Of a stretch of DNA of 64,000 bases, positions 43,478 to 57,200 are shown one piece after another. The DNA comes from Cenococcum geophilum 1.58 (lineage: Eukaryota > Ascomycota > Dothideomycetes > Gloniales > Gloniaceae). The position numbers and the translations under genes were made by a program. Positions within the stretch are counted from its first letter, which is position 1, and every line of letters begins with the position of its first letter. The stretch spans positions 808,329 through 872,328 of the forward strand of contig KV748226.1 in the NCBI GenBank assembly GCA_001692895.1. The letters are read 5' to 3'. Below the pieces are notes generated by a model. It had not been told where the DNA came from, ran no database searches, and saw only the letters and a program-made list of their open reading frames with translations.

Positions 43478-46460
43478 AAGGACGTCGTGTTCTAAACTCG
43501 GCGTGTCTTACATGATTGAAAAGCTTAATGGGGCGCGCGGAGTCCGGTGTTTGATAATAGCTGGGTGAGATGTTGCTGATCTGAACGTTGGCGCATGCGC
43601 TGCTTTGCTTGCTTTGCTTGCATGGAACGAACGGTGTCTATTTCATAAACCCACTTTGCACCTTAGCTTATTTCCTTTGTATTTTTTTCTCCTAGATTAT
43701 GGGATCATTGGTGCGAGATCCTTTTGGGCATGGACGGCAGCATTTTTGGGCAAGGTTTTGAAGCTAGTGGTGAAAAGGTGTTTGGGAGCCTTGCCTTGGA
43801 GGTGTATTTTAGGATTGATATGGGAATCTTTCACACTTACACTCATATTTATGTGCTATGCGAGACTTTCTGAAAGATTTTCAAGCCCATGCTTGAGCTG
43901 ATGGAGGATGGCTGGAACAATGGAGAGATGGCATGTGATGAAGTTCGAATTCGCAAAGTTTAAATTGTGCCAAGACATTCACTCCCTCACCGCAGTGAAT
44001 TGACATATCGGACTTTCTGACTTTAGCAATACATTACCTCTTTTGCAACCACGGCCCAATGAGCCCACATACTCCGTGATCGTGAGTGTACCAAAACATC
44101 TCTTCGAAAGGATCAGATCGGATACAAGGTCGGCCATCCTTAGCTTCAATGCAGTCTTCAAGCTTCTCTATGCTATTAATTGGCATAACTAGGTTCTACT
44201 GTTGAGAGGAGTACGTTGAGAACTGCTATAGAGATCATCAGGAAAGCTAGGTTTAATGTCTTTCTATCTTCCATTTAACATTTCCGCAATTTCCCATGAT
44301 AAGATATGATATTAATTATTCTCTTGAAATCCGAGCAGCTCTTAAAACCTTTCCAATCTAGAAAGATGAAACTGAAACCTAACGCAATTGAAAGGTGTTG
44401 ATTACAGGTGGGGCATTCATACATTCACCCTTCATGAGACTTTGAACATATGCTTCGCCAGCTAATTTAAAATCCTTAACCCGACCTCTCTGATGACATG
44501 CGGAACACGGGCTCCTAGGGATATGACAGTCAGATCACTTTTCCGCAAATTATCAAGCCTAACCCGGGCCTCCGATACCATCCTATCCTTTCACCCCTAT
44601 CCTCACACCCTACCCTCACCTCACCACTAGCAGTTGCCAAATTCTCTCCCACGCGCTCTCCCACTCACACTCTCATCCCGCCTCCCCGCCCGCCATCCTA
44701 GGCCCCTGAGACGTGCGACATAACTCCATTAATTCGCCTCGGCTCATGCAAGGCGGAAACCCTATATCAATGGCCGGGTTTCAGAGCCTTCACTGCCTAA
44801 GGCCTTCGCCGTGCCACGGACTACTGTACGGTACATGCACTACAAAATAAGATGTATCCAGCCTACCCAATCGCCTACCCGCCCTCGCTCCGCCGGTACG
44901 TCTGCCCGATGGTTAAACGGCCACCATGCAGAACTGCCGTGGATTGTTTTCCAGTCGAATAAACGAGGCTTTGACCGGTCCGACTCTAACAATACACTAC
45001 TTCACCCCGGGGCTGCCTTCACCACCTCCCGTACCCCCACCGTTGCAGGGTGCCTAGTCGCCTGAAACAACCTTCATGAGAAGTTCGTCCGGATGCTATA
45101 ACCGCTTCCTGTGCTCGTGCTCTGCGATACGACGGTTATGCTACGTAGCATCGTGATAGACCGAAGAGATACGTCAGGACACACAGCGGCAAGTAGCAGA
45201 CCCACAGCTACCGGCTCAGCTTAGCTCAGATCATGCGTTCCTCGAGGAGTCCGGCGGAGGCCTGCTCCTGCTCATTTCCTTCATCCTCCTCTCCCGTTTC
45301 TCTCCGGCAAAACAACCATTTATTCATCGGGACACTCTACACTAATACCTACTAGACATAGTATTTCATCCCAAACACGAAGAAAGTAGAGCCAATGCAA
45401 ATATCTATATAATCACGCCGCTAAACATTTCACACTTTCATACTCATCGTGTCCCCAGCAGCAGCTAGAATCGGCGGACGGGACCAGGCCACCCGAGAGT
45501 AGAACCGGATGATAATCTCGTTGCGAATTGCTAACTCTTACATCCGCTCATCCTCTTCCTTCCCCGCATTGCCACAGTGATGTTCTTAGCCGTGCTACTC
45601 TTCTACGGGGCTTTGCCAGCTTTTATCCTCTCTGTCCAGGACCCGCGCTTGTGCACTCATCTCGCTGTTCTGGCTCCCTGGCCTAAGAAGTCGGATGTCG
45701 TGTGAGCAGGACGGATACGCCTGTCGAGTCGGTTATGGTGGCTAGCATAGAAAAGCAACATCAACGACGTAGTCGCGAAAATATACATTCGCCCTTGACC
45801 GCTGAACAAGCACTCAATGCAATGCTTCCGGATGGTGATTAGACCCCAGACCACGCTCGCGCGCACAACAAGTTGGTCTAAAAGCCTCGGGCCGCTGAAG
45901 GCGAGGACTTTGGACTCGCAAGCCGTTCCAGAGGGCAATCCGCTGATTTGAAGGCAATCCAGGTTTCTAGATTGGATGCACGACGCTGGTATCCTCCGTC
46001 GCAGTGTGAGCGCGTGGATAGGAGTTCAGCTGTCACGAGCGGAAGGAGCGTTTGGGGTCGCTTTGTGTATAGGCTTGAGTTCCGTCACCGGGCATAAGAT
46101 AACGTTAATACACTGTTAAATATCGACTAGTTGGTCTTTACTCGTTACGTCAGTAACGGACACGGCGGGTTGTTGGATGTGTTGTTCGATATATGGAAGG
46201 GGATTTCTTTACCCCTCTGCTACGGAGTCGCATGTGGATATGTCAAACGTCAGAGGTGGGCGCTTTAGTAAGAGCTCGCGGACGACCAATTCAACACTGC
46301 TCCGAGTCTGCGCAGGGAGAGGTCGGGGGTAAGGACGAGCAAAAGACCTAGCTGGGCGCTTGAGCGTGTGCCAGGGGAGTTTCCCCGACTGGGCTGGGCT
46401 GGTCGAATGCTGCCGATGCTTCCACCGGGGGTCTCAATAGCCACAGTCGTCTCTAGGCGG
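43478..46460. other. Long gene-free stretch after the kinase
   Basis: The first 400 bp are the kinase 3' UTR. The rest keeps balanced composition with poly-pyrimidine patches (44570-44700, 45240-45300) as in fungal promoters or leaders, but no gene with recognisable domains follows before the AT-rich block begins at about 46460. A gene that this promoter-like DNA once served may have been lost when the transposon heap formed; this is inference. Confidence 0.45.
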
Positions 46461-46540
46461 TAGGCACGAGAAGGGCATATTTAATTTAATGAAAAAATAT
46501 ATAATAAAAAAAATACTTATTTTAATTAATGGTTTTATGT

Positions 46541-46911
46541 GAGGAGACTTTGTAGACAGGGGCTATAAGGCACGATTATAGGAATAGATAGATTGTGGAG
46601 GAGACGAATCCTTGAGGATATAAGGCCTTTGGGGTTGTGGAGACTATATACTACGGGCATATATCTAGTTATTATAAGATTTAAAAAAAAAAGGATAGTA
46701 GATTATAAATAAAAGATATAAATAAATAATCTAGTCTTTAAAGCCAACTACCCTTCTAAATAGAGTAGGAAGGATTTAAATATAAGGGGACTTTATAGAT
46801 AGGGGGCTATAAGGATATAATTATAGAATAGAATAGATTAGTAAAAAAAGATAAATCCTTAAGGAGGTAAGGCCTTTAGGATTGTTATATACTACGAGTA
46901 TATGCCTCTAG
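46541..46911. repeat. Pair of about 125-bp direct repeats in AT-rich DNA
   Basis: Copy 1 (about 46543-46668) and copy 2 (about 46786-46911) share GGGGCTATAAGG, ATCCTTGAGGATATAAGGCC (TCCTTAAGGAGGTAAGGCC in copy 2) and TATACTACGRGYATAT, and both end in CTAG. Copy 2 is more AT-rich by transitions. They may be ends of a small element or a duplicated SINE-like unit; no coding content. Confidence 0.6.
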
Positions 46912-49386
46912 TATGAATAAGGCAAGCGGTTGTCACGTGACGCCGCGGCACTAGCGTGGCGAGGAGCCCTAAGCTCCTCGCCCTTCCTTATTCCAATTAA
47001 AAAGCTTTATTAACCAACATCACTGTAACCCTACTCGAGTAGTCGTTATTGGTGAGTCACCCTGTGTAACTAACACTAATCAGTGGTTAAATACACAGTC
47101 AACTATAGAGCAGCTAGGTTTTTGAATAGAAGAGATAGTCTCGTATAGGGGTGCTATATGCGCTCATATGGAATGGATCCCGGTGATACTGTGCTACCTT
47201 AGACTTGCGGAAAACTAGTAACAGAAGTGTTACTAAGTACTAGGAGATACTAAGTTGCGTCTATTATACAGAATAACCACGTTTACAAAGATTTGGTCGA
47301 GTACTTTAGGTCAGAAGTATTACTAAACCTACGGTCCTAAGTTAACGTCCGAAACGCGTTAAACTACCTTAATTACCTACCTATTAATTAATGGCACCTT
47401 ATAAGAACATATAAACAAATTAGCAGTTCCGCTTCAACAACTACCTTAACACCCTCCGTATGCCTTCGCAGATTTAGTTATTATAGCGTTAACCTACCTA
47501 AAGAAGTACGAGAAAGATATCGACCTAAAGACATGGAATAGAGACATTGACCTTATAAACGCTAAACCACAAGACCTAAACGGATTCTTATTATACTATA
47601 TAGCACACTACAAAGACAGTAAATACGACGATACCGCGCTATGGGAATGTATAAGGGAGGACTTTATTAAATAGATAAAGGAAACATAAGCTCCCGCGAA
47701 CAAGAATATTATATAAAACTTCCGTAACTTTTTACGGGAGTATAGAGTATTCGTCCCTATAGACGGGGGCGTTATTAGAGATAATATTTAGGAGCATATT
47801 ATTAATACAAAAGAAGAGCACAAATGGACTCTATAAGAGATTAAGATTAAGCACCAAATACGCGCTATAAAGAAGTTTAACTCTTAAGGGAATTTTAATA
47901 ACGGACAGCCATAAGCTCCGTCTATACAAGCTCCGTCTATATAAGCTCCGTCTATATAAGCTTCATCTCCACAAGCTCCGTCTACACAAGCTCCGTCTCT
48001 ATAAGCTCCGTCCGCATAAGCTCCGTCCGCACAAGCTCCGTCCGCGTAAGCTCCGTCCCACTTAAGCGCCAAGACGTCTCCCCTAACCCCTACCACGCCT
48101 AGACAACCGGTATAATAAGCTAGATCTGTAAATAATATCCTAACCCACTAGTAACCTCCGTAAGAACCTCTATAGCAATCTCTACAGTAATATCCGCAGC
48201 AATATCCGCAGTAATATCCGTAGCAATCTCTGCAGTAATCTCCGTAATAAGCCTCTACTTCTCCATAAACATTTAATAAGCTTTAGAAGATCTAGCGTGG
48301 AGGGGAATTCTAAGACTCCTGTAGTTCCTAAGGCAGCTATAGAGGTAGCTACTAGCGTAATCCAGACAGGAAGTTCTCGTAGAGGGTACCATAAAGAGAG
48401 AGTGATATAAGGGGGGAGGGGGAGCGGTTGGAACGGCATAGTCACATAGGTAATCTATAAAAGAAAGAACTGCCAGTATCTATAATTCTATGCTGATCTG
48501 CCTACGGAACCGACTCTATACTGGCACCGCACTGCTATATACCATTAACAAACCAATAGCGCCGCTATGCCTGCTATTACGATACTAATCGCGCTAATAC
48601 GCCTGCGATCTACCGACCGAATAATCGTGCCTATACGCCTATAATTAACCAACTAACTAATAGACAAGCTCTATACTTAACCACTATTACTACCGCCGCT
48701 AGTACCGTACTACTACCCAAATAGACTTTTGCTGCTTCTACCTATAGCTAAACTAATACCTTACTGCCTTCCTGCAGCACTATATCTATAAAAAAAGAAT
48801 TGCTAAAAGCTTCTTATAGAACTTAGTAAGGTAGATAACGGTACTAAGGTATGCTACCTGTGATATTCTATAGACCCTAATTCCAACCAGCCAATTAGGA
48901 TTTTCTATCCCTGGAATGGAAAATCGCTATTGGCTCGCTTACTACTAGCGCCTTAGCGGCCTTTATAAGATATCCACCTACTTCTACTTCTAAACAATTC
49001 TTTCTCCTTTCTCTTCTTCTCCTTAGTTTAATATTTTCACTAAATAGCAATTTACAAGCTTTAGTTTGGAGGCATTTATACAAGCCGCTATAAGAGGCAA
49101 ATTTTAGGATAGCAAGACTTATATTACAATGGTAATAGTAAGTAAGGAGGATTTATATATGTTACGCTAGTTAAGCAGTATTTATATATAGATAGCAACT
49201 ATAAAAGAAGAGTTGCTAGTGTTGGGAATAAGGTAAGCGGTTGTTACGTAACGCCGCGGCACTAGCGTGGCGAGGAGCCCTAAGCTCCTCGCCCTTCCTT
49301 ATTCTAATTAAAAAGCTTTATTAACCAATATCACTGTAACCCTACTCGAGTAGTCGTTATTGGTGAGTTACCTTATGTGACCAACA
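46912..49386 (+). mobile_element. Short LTR retrotransposon fossil, gag-only (about 2.5 kb)
   Basis: LTRs lie at about 46912-47075 and 49220-49386; both contain GCCGCGGCACTAGCGTGGCG, the hairpin GAGGAGCCCTAAGCTCCTC and CTCGAGTAGTCGTTATTGGT. The interior (47360-48060) shows gag-like reading (LTYLKKYEKDIDLKTWNRDI) but no protease, integrase or reverse transcriptase. A 15-bp tandem repeat follows. The 3' segment 48890-48965 is shared with the larger copia element at 51217-57195, and the LTRs are related too, so it is probably a non-autonomous partner using that element's enzymes. The left LTR start is blurred and no matching target duplication was found. It is broken in many places. Confidence 0.75.
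47909..48062 (+). repeat. Tandem repeat, 15-bp unit, ten copies
   Basis: AAGCTCCGTCYRYAY repeats ten times without length change inside the gag-only element; the in-frame 15-bp unit would add five residues (APSxx) each time, so it expanded while the frame was still under selection. Confidence 0.85.
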
Positions 49387-51216
49387 ATAACTAATAGACG
49401 TTTAAGGGTATCTGGGGGTTATCTTAAGGGCAACCTAAGGTGACTATAATAATATCCCTTACACCTGTCTAGGAATAGAAAAAATGTTTCTCTTCCTTTC
49501 CTTATATAAAATAACTTCTTTAGAGAGAGGGAAGAGTCTAATTACCTTTACATTTTCTTCCTCTCTTCCCTATATAGGATGTAGTCTAATAGTAGGTGCT
49601 TAGGAGTCTATAAAGCATTACATTCCTTAAAATATCTACCTTTTTCGTCCTTCCCTATTGCTTTAGAGAAGGATTTAAAATAGCCTTTTCCTAGCTTTTT
49701 AGGGTATCTATCCTTAGAGGCTTTAAGAGAGAAAAAATAGCTCCTTTTATAAATCCTAGTATAGTATTTTCCTTTATTCTTATTCTATTACTAATTGTTT
49801 TTCCACTATTTTAGTATCTTTTCTCTTACTATTTTCCCTATATAGGTATAACGGGACTAGCCTAGTTATAGTAGGAATGTCTTAGTAAAACACTTAATAA
49901 ACGAATTCCAACGCTTTAACCAAATTCTACTAGATTAATTAAATTACCAAAGTCCGTTAAAGACCGCGTGTATATATACGCACGCATCAACCACTAAGCC
50001 CCTAACTATTTAATTATATAATTCTCTTATTATTTATTTCTCTTCTTTATATAACGTCTTATTCTTAGTAAGAACTATATACCCTTAGATTTAGATAGAA
50101 TTATATTATTTCTTTAAATCTTCCCCAAAGTCTCTTCGCGTCCTTATATTATGTTACGTTAATACTAATACCCTTAAAATAGCAAACGAACTTAAATCCG
50201 CTATAATAACTATTATAGCCCTAGTTAGGGAACAAATAACTATAATATAATAGTCCTTTATAGATGCCTTGGCCCAGTAATAAACTATACTAGAAGCTTA
50301 GTATTAGTAATTAATTAAAGCAATACGTAAAAAACTCTATAATGCTAAAGTACTTACGTTAAAGACCCTAATAGCAATACCTGCAAATAAAATTAAAATA
50401 ACTGTATATAAACCCGACCTATTAAATACAAACCCTAAACTAGTAATGGTAGCTTAACCTATACCTATAATAAACCTAGTACCTACTATAAAATCTAAAA
50501 AGCTCCCTAACTCTCTAATATTTAATAGAAATCGAAATAACCTACATCCCTTTGTAACTAAGCTCTGTCTTAAACTTTTAACAAACTATAACTAATACCC
50601 TATTAAAGCTAGCAAGATTAGCTATAGAATGTCTTATTTAAGCAAAGACGCTATATAAACTATAGACCCATTCTTCTATAACGGCACCTTTGTTAATTTT
50701 AAAATCTTTATCTCTCTATTAGAATAAATATATAATAACGCCAGCCGCGAACATACAGCTATTACTAAACTTAAAAACCTATAATAACGGAACTAAGACT
50801 TTACTAGCTTCTTTTCGGACTTTTTAGGCCTTATTAGTAAACTAGATTAAAATAAAGTCGCTAGAGTTACTGCTCTCTATTAAGCTATTTTAAATAAAAT
50901 TAGAGTATAGTTAGTAGGCAGAGAACTGCTAAAGGATTTACCCAAATTTGCTATAATATATTAATAAATTAATAAAAACCTCTAATATAATAAGTAGACC
51001 CGTTCTCTAAAGCTAACTATATCTCGCGTTTAAAACTCTATAAAACTAATATATACCCTAAAGCGCAATCCGTCTCTAAGACCTAAAAGCCCTATATATA
51101 ACCCTATAGACCTTAACGCCATTTAATCTTATATACCCTTAGGAACTAATAAATAAAGAACACGAGCTATAAATAGAGAATATTTTAGATATAGAAAAAA
51201 GGGATATATTTAAAGG
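49387..51216 (+). mobile_element. Ty3/gypsy fossil, 5' part (LTR-like leader and gag)
   Basis: 49387-50070 has the look of an LTR/leader (TATATATACGCACGCATCAA near 49972). From about 50640 the plus strand reads gag-like blocks (FYNGTFVNFKIFISLLE, FTSFFSDFLGLISKLD) that match the retrotransposon gag domain. At 51216 it is cut by the copia element and resumes at 57201. Heavily mutated, inactive. Subfamily not assigned. Confidence 0.6.
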
Positions 51217-54200
51217 TGTTGGGAATAGGGCAAATTGCCGCCATATGCGGCAAATTGCCGTCACGTGTTGCCGCGGCACTAGCGTGGTAAGGAACCTTAG
51301 GTTCCTTACCCTTCCCCTTTCTTAGAAGAATATACAATAACAACCATTATACTACCTACAACTTATAGATACGTAATATCACCTTATAAGTCTAACACTG
51401 ATTAGTGGTTAACTTCACTATTATACTATAGAACAGCTAGGTTTTCACCAAGAAGAGACAAGCCACTATACTAGTGCTACTTGTGCTAAAGGAAGCTATC
51501 TTTTAAGGTTAGAACTGGTCCTAAACCTTAAATAGAACTCTTCCACGAATCTAAGGATCTAAAGGCCAGAACTNGTCCTAAGCCTTCCCNAGATTANAGA
51601 TTCTTGCGTNTATTACGNAGAANAACACGCTTTATAAGTCTTCGCGATTTAAGGCCAGAACTAGTCCTAAGCCCTATAATCGTAAATATATGTTATAAAC
51701 GCGTACCAAATAATAATCCCTATACTACCAATATTCCCTTCCTCTAAAGATATAACTATAGCCACTCTAAATAACTAGAGAGACTCCTTACTACTAGAGG
51801 TAGCTATATACGCGAAACTCATTAATAAAGATTAGGACGTATTTACCTTTAATACAATAACCTATACCGTAAAACAAGTTAACGGCTTTCTCCTACACCA
51901 TATTCTATTCTATTAAGATAGCTACTACGCCGATTTACAGTTATGGAAATACTTTAGGGAGGATTTTGTAGGATAGACCGCCGACACTTAGGCACTTAGT
52001 AATATTAATATTATTTAGGATTTTTAAGACTCCCTCTAAAGGAATAGGGTGTATATTACTAAGGACAGTAACCCAATTACTAGTAATATTTACGCTGTTT
52101 TTACTAGTATAGAAGAACTAGTATAGACGAAAGCTAAGATTATACGTTAATTACGGAAACCTAAAACTAACCTATATTCTTTAGAAGGCAACTTTAATTC
52201 GGAACGAAACCCCTAGAACGCTACTCTTCTACCTAAAGGTGCTCTCCTACCTAGAGGTGCTTTTCCTCTACCTCTACTACCTCTAATTCCTCTATTCTAG
52301 CCAACCGATAAGCCTCTATCTTAAGAAGTCACGAATCTAATAAAGGTATATTTAGACGAAGAGAAGAAGTTTAGAGGAGAATTATATAATATACTTGGAG
52401 CAAAACTATAGGTCTTTTATAACTGCTGTAATAAGGTTAGAATTTAACGCCACTAGTTCCATTATGCTTTCTCTATTATATTAAAGGGACGGGCGGCGAC
52501 ATTCTATTACAACTATATTATAGGTAAAAACTATAGCTTTAATATAATGCTTTAGCTTACTAGAGCCTACTTTAAAACTAATAAAAACCGCTAACTCTAT
52601 ATATCTAAATAGCGGGAGACTACATTTTAAAGAGTTATTGCTTCTAACCCGATAACAACTTACCTAAAGTATCTTTAACTACTCTTTAATAAACTCTAGA
52701 AAATCTAATATAGTTTTACCGAAACCTACTAAAACAAGAACAGTTTAAGGGACTAGGTTATCTTAATATACTATAGCGTTCCTAAGTGTAACTTAGCGCT
52801 ATATAAACCTATAGATATATTTAAAGGAGTATATACCAAACTACGCTCTACTATAGGCACTGTAATACGAATATAAGAACCCTAATAATTCTATACTAAA
52901 AACCCTATTTAAACCGGGATTCTAGACTAATATAATTATAACTAAACTAATTAAATATATGGCGGCTGGAGTAGGGGATACGGTAGAGGGTATAATTAAT
53001 GTTAACTATAAAGTAATCGTAGAGGTCCTTATAGAGGTTCATTTTGGAACAACCGTTAGAAGAAGTACTATATTTATAAGAAGCTAAATTACTAGTTAAA
53101 TAGACACTCTCTTAATAAGCGAAAGGAGGTATATAATAAGTTCCAATAGAGTATAAGAAATGTCGGAAATTATAAGGTTACTACAGCCTACTTCTAAAGC
53201 TTTCTGGTCCAATATAAAGGTATAGAAGACCTTAAGGATAAGGTTAATAAGGCTAAATAGCTCCTTATGGATATAGATATTAAGGACTACTCTCCCAATT
53301 AATACTTTACTAAGTATAGTAAGGTAAATGGCATATAAACCGTCGCTATCCTTAATAACCAATCTATATTCCATTCTATTATAAAGTTAGATATCTTTAA
53401 TAAGCTAAAGGAAAGTTCCGCGTTCTCCTTTAACGACAGATACTCAGCGAACATCTTCTATAGTATTATACCAGATACTGGAGCCGCAGGAGTATCTATA
53501 ACAGGAGAACCTTAAGTTCGAGCTCTTTAGTAGCTTAATAGCTCTGTTTAAATTAACTAATTAACGGCAGGCCAATATACAATTCGCTTTGGTAAGGGTA
53601 CTATAATCTCTCTCGGCACAATTAAGGTCCAAACCCCGTTAGGATATATTACTTTCTACATTATCCCCGCGAACACCCTATTTCTATTCTACATCCAAAA
53701 TATAGATAGATTAGGTGTTAAGCTTAACAACCTTAAGAATATGCTCGTTTAGGGAGATAATTAGGTGCCTATTGTACGCAAGTAGGGTCACCCTTGGTTG
53801 CTCCTTTAACAGCTAGAAAGGAGCGTTGCTTAAAGTCACTTAACCGAGCCAGAGCTACGTTAACTACACCGTCGTTTTGGCCACCTATCTGTTTACTAAC
53901 TACTTAGGGTTCTTTAGTGAGTAGGTTATAAAGTCAAGGTTAAGACAATTAAGCATCTTATAAAGTACTACTATTACTACTAAATAAACTAGAAGTTCCC
54001 TAGCCGATTTAAGTTTACCCTTAAAAATAACTATAACTTTAACTTCTATATTATTATTAATATTATATATCTTAGCGGCAAGCCAGTACTTTAAGTTATT
54101 GACTTTTTAACCTCTTTCTAAGCCGCACGCTTCCTAAAGGATATGTTAGCTAGGAACGTATAGGATACTCTCTAATTATACTAGATTAATGTCTACCTAG

Positions 54201-57195
54201 GACTCCTAGATTAAGTCATTTATAATATAAAAAGGAACTTCTTATTTATAGAGTTTCGGTAATAAGTAAAAGTAATAGCAATTAAGGTTAAGGAAGTCCC
54301 TATTAAGGTATATAATAGCGTTAGAAAAGTAAAATAATATTATACGCTACTACGCTAAGCGTATAAGATTATTTCTTTAGAACTAGAGGACGCTAGTAAA
54401 GAGCTTATCTTATAGATGGCTGTTAAGGCTATTAACGACTCCGCTAGTCCAGATAGGCTTATACCCATGTTGCTAGTCTTTAGCGCCTACCCTTAAATAA
54501 CTAACAATTCTCTACTATCTCCCTCTATTATATAATAAGCTGAGGCTATTTGCAAAGCAACGAAAGAGGTATAACGTCTTTACGCTACGCGCTAGGTCAA
54601 TAACGCATTAGGAATAAGAAATGGCCTAAATACCTTAACTACGCTTAATCTGCCGCTTTAATCTGAGGTACGCGTATAGCGCGAAAAGGGAGGATAGTTA
54701 GGCCTATATAAACTTATTATAATTAATGGCCAAACTTATACTATTTAGATGCCTTACGGACCCACCTAATTCCGTTTAACTGTTATTAAGCCCTATTATA
54801 AAGATAACAGTTCTAAGCCTCTATAGGATGCCCTAGAAGATACCCTAAAAGATACCCCAGAAGATGCCCTAGAGGAGAACTATGATTAGCGTGCCCTAGA
54901 AGGCGACTACAATCCTAATATAATTGTAGTAGATGTACCGCAACTACGACGCGGTAGAGGCCGCCCGAAGGGATCATAAAATTACTAACATCTTATCGAT
55001 TTTAAAGAGCAGTTTATTGCCGCTATTAAGAGTAGAGCCGAGCTGTCGATGGCCTTTATGACAGCTAAAGAGAAGGCTAACTTTGAGCTCGTAAAACAGC
55101 TCTAAAAGAAAGGTTATATTATAACTCCAGGAGCCCCCTTCCAAGCATCCGACAAGCGGGAGATCGACAGTCTTATCGCGAGAGGAGTTTTTAAATTCAA
55201 GAAGTATGACCCTACTAAGTTCAATGGAATTCGCATCTTTAAGTTAAGAATGGTTAATAAGATTAAGGGTAAGGCTACTAACGCCCTATTTAAGAAATTA
55301 AGGCTTATTATTTAAGGTTATAACGATAATAGTAAAGAGATAATCCTTACGTAATCTTCTATAATTTAATAAGCTAGTTAGCAAGTTATTATTGCACTAG
55401 CTCCCTCCTTAATAAAGAACGGAATAGTAGTTTATTTACGAGATATTACTTAGGCCTATACCCAATTAGAGATATACCTTTAGCGCTTAATACTCGCATA
55501 TCTTCTAGAGCAAATTCGCCACTAATATCCCAAAGATATAATTATAGTTGTCCTTAAGCCATTATATGGAATTGCAGAGGCAGGAACTTATTAGTAGGCT
55601 ACTTACAGTAAGCACCATAAAGAGAAGCTTTTGATAACTACTTCTATATTTAATCCCTGCTTCCTTATTATAACTACAGGAACTCTATTTAGAATTATCA
55701 GCATATAAACTAACAATATAATTATCTTAGGAGACGACTAATTCTTAGCTCTTAAAGAAGATAAGCTAGTAAAGGCAAATCTTATAGCAAAGCTAAAGGA
55801 AAGACTTAATTTAATAACACCATTGCTCTTTAATAGATGTATCCTTTCCATAAATGAGGATTCTATTGCTTTACGCTAGAAGGGTTAAGGTAAGAAGATT
55901 GACGTTATTAATATTAATTCTCTAAAATAAGGATACGTGGAATAACGCGCTTATAGGGCTTATATTACTTTTATCTGTTAACCTAAGGCTTCCTTTAATC
56001 TCTTTATTGCCGCCTAACACCAGGAACTAACTAAGGATGACATTCTTGCTCTAAATAAGCGCCTTTTCTAGCAGATAAATCATCTCGACTAAGGGCTACT
56101 CTATATGCCTATTAATCTCCCTACCACTAAGATCTTTATGTTTATTAATAGATCATTCGCTAATAATAAAGATTTTAGCTCCTAGTTAGGATATAAGATC
56201 ATTATTACAAACAAATCTACTAGAGAGAATGACTTTATAATCTACGGCAACCTTATTTATTAGAGCTTAACTAAGAGTAAACGCGTTACTTAAAGCGTTC
56301 TAGCGTTAGAGATATATAGAATAGTTGGCGGAGTTAATATAGTAATTGCAATTGGAACTACCCTTAAGATAATTACGGATTAACTTAAAATTCCCGCTAT
56401 TCCTACAATCGTATGCACCGACTTATACTCCCTCTACAAGTGTTTAGTTAAGCTTAGCACTATAAAGAAGAAGCGTCTTATAATCGATATTATAGTACTT
56501 TAGCAATTCTATAAGCGTTAAAAACTTTTTAAAATTTAATAGATTAATGGCCAAGATAACCCAGTAGATGCGATAATAAAGGTAAACCTAAATAAGGTAC
56601 TAGAGATATTTATTAATATAAATACTCTACGTATACGAGTTAAAGGTTAGGTTAAGAGGGAAATTTAGAGAAGTTAAGATCTTATAGAACTTTAACCGCC
56701 GGTTAAAGTTGTCTAATTAGTTAGATTCTTGCTAAGAGCGCCACGCCTAATTAATTCGGGTGGCGGTGTGGAGTTCTGCCGACGCCATTTATTAATCTAG
56801 CCAATTAGGATTTTCTATACCCGGCATGAAAAATCGCTATTGGCTCGCTTACTACTAGCGCCTTAGCGGCCCACTCGTCTTCGCGTTAACCCCCTAATAC
56901 CCTTCCTCTTTTCCTTCCCCTTAGCTTTATACTTTTGTATAGTAGCAATCTATAGGTGTTTGTAGATGGCAACTATAAAAAGAAGAGTTGCCAGTGTTGG
57001 AAATAGGGTAAATTGCCGCCATATACGGCAAATTGCCGTCACGTGAGGCAAGTTGCCGTCACGTATTGCCGCGGCACTAGCGTGGTAAGGAACCTTAGGT
57101 TCCTTATCCTTCCCCTTTCTTGGAAGAATATATAACAACAACTATTATACTACCTACAACTTATAGATACGTAATATTACCTTATAAGTCCAACA
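51217..57195 (+). mobile_element. Ty1/copia LTR retrotransposon fossil, full length (5979 bp)
   Basis: LTRs 51217-51397 and 56995-57195 begin TGTTGG and end AACA; the 5-bp duplication AAAGG flanks the element (51212-51216, 57196-57200). The right LTR is 20 bp longer through a repeated GCAAGTTGCCGTCACGT segment. Interior order is gag with a cysteine-containing patch (about 52420), aspartic protease (IPDTGAAGV, 53470), integrase (about 53900-54500), reverse transcriptase (PLYGIAEAGT, 55560; ILGDD, 55725) and RNase H (about 56130-56600): the copia order. A purine-rich tract (AAAAAGAAGAG) precedes the right LTR. The element is whole in outline but has many dozens of RIP-type breaks. Confidence 0.88.
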
Positions 57196-57200
57196 AAAGG

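Noticed and set aside
45580-45705. Small secreted protein of 41 residues (MFLAVLLFYGALPAFILS start)
   Set aside because: Start context is fair and the N-terminus hydrophobic, but length, lack of relatives recognised and the absence of transcript evidence make chance likely.
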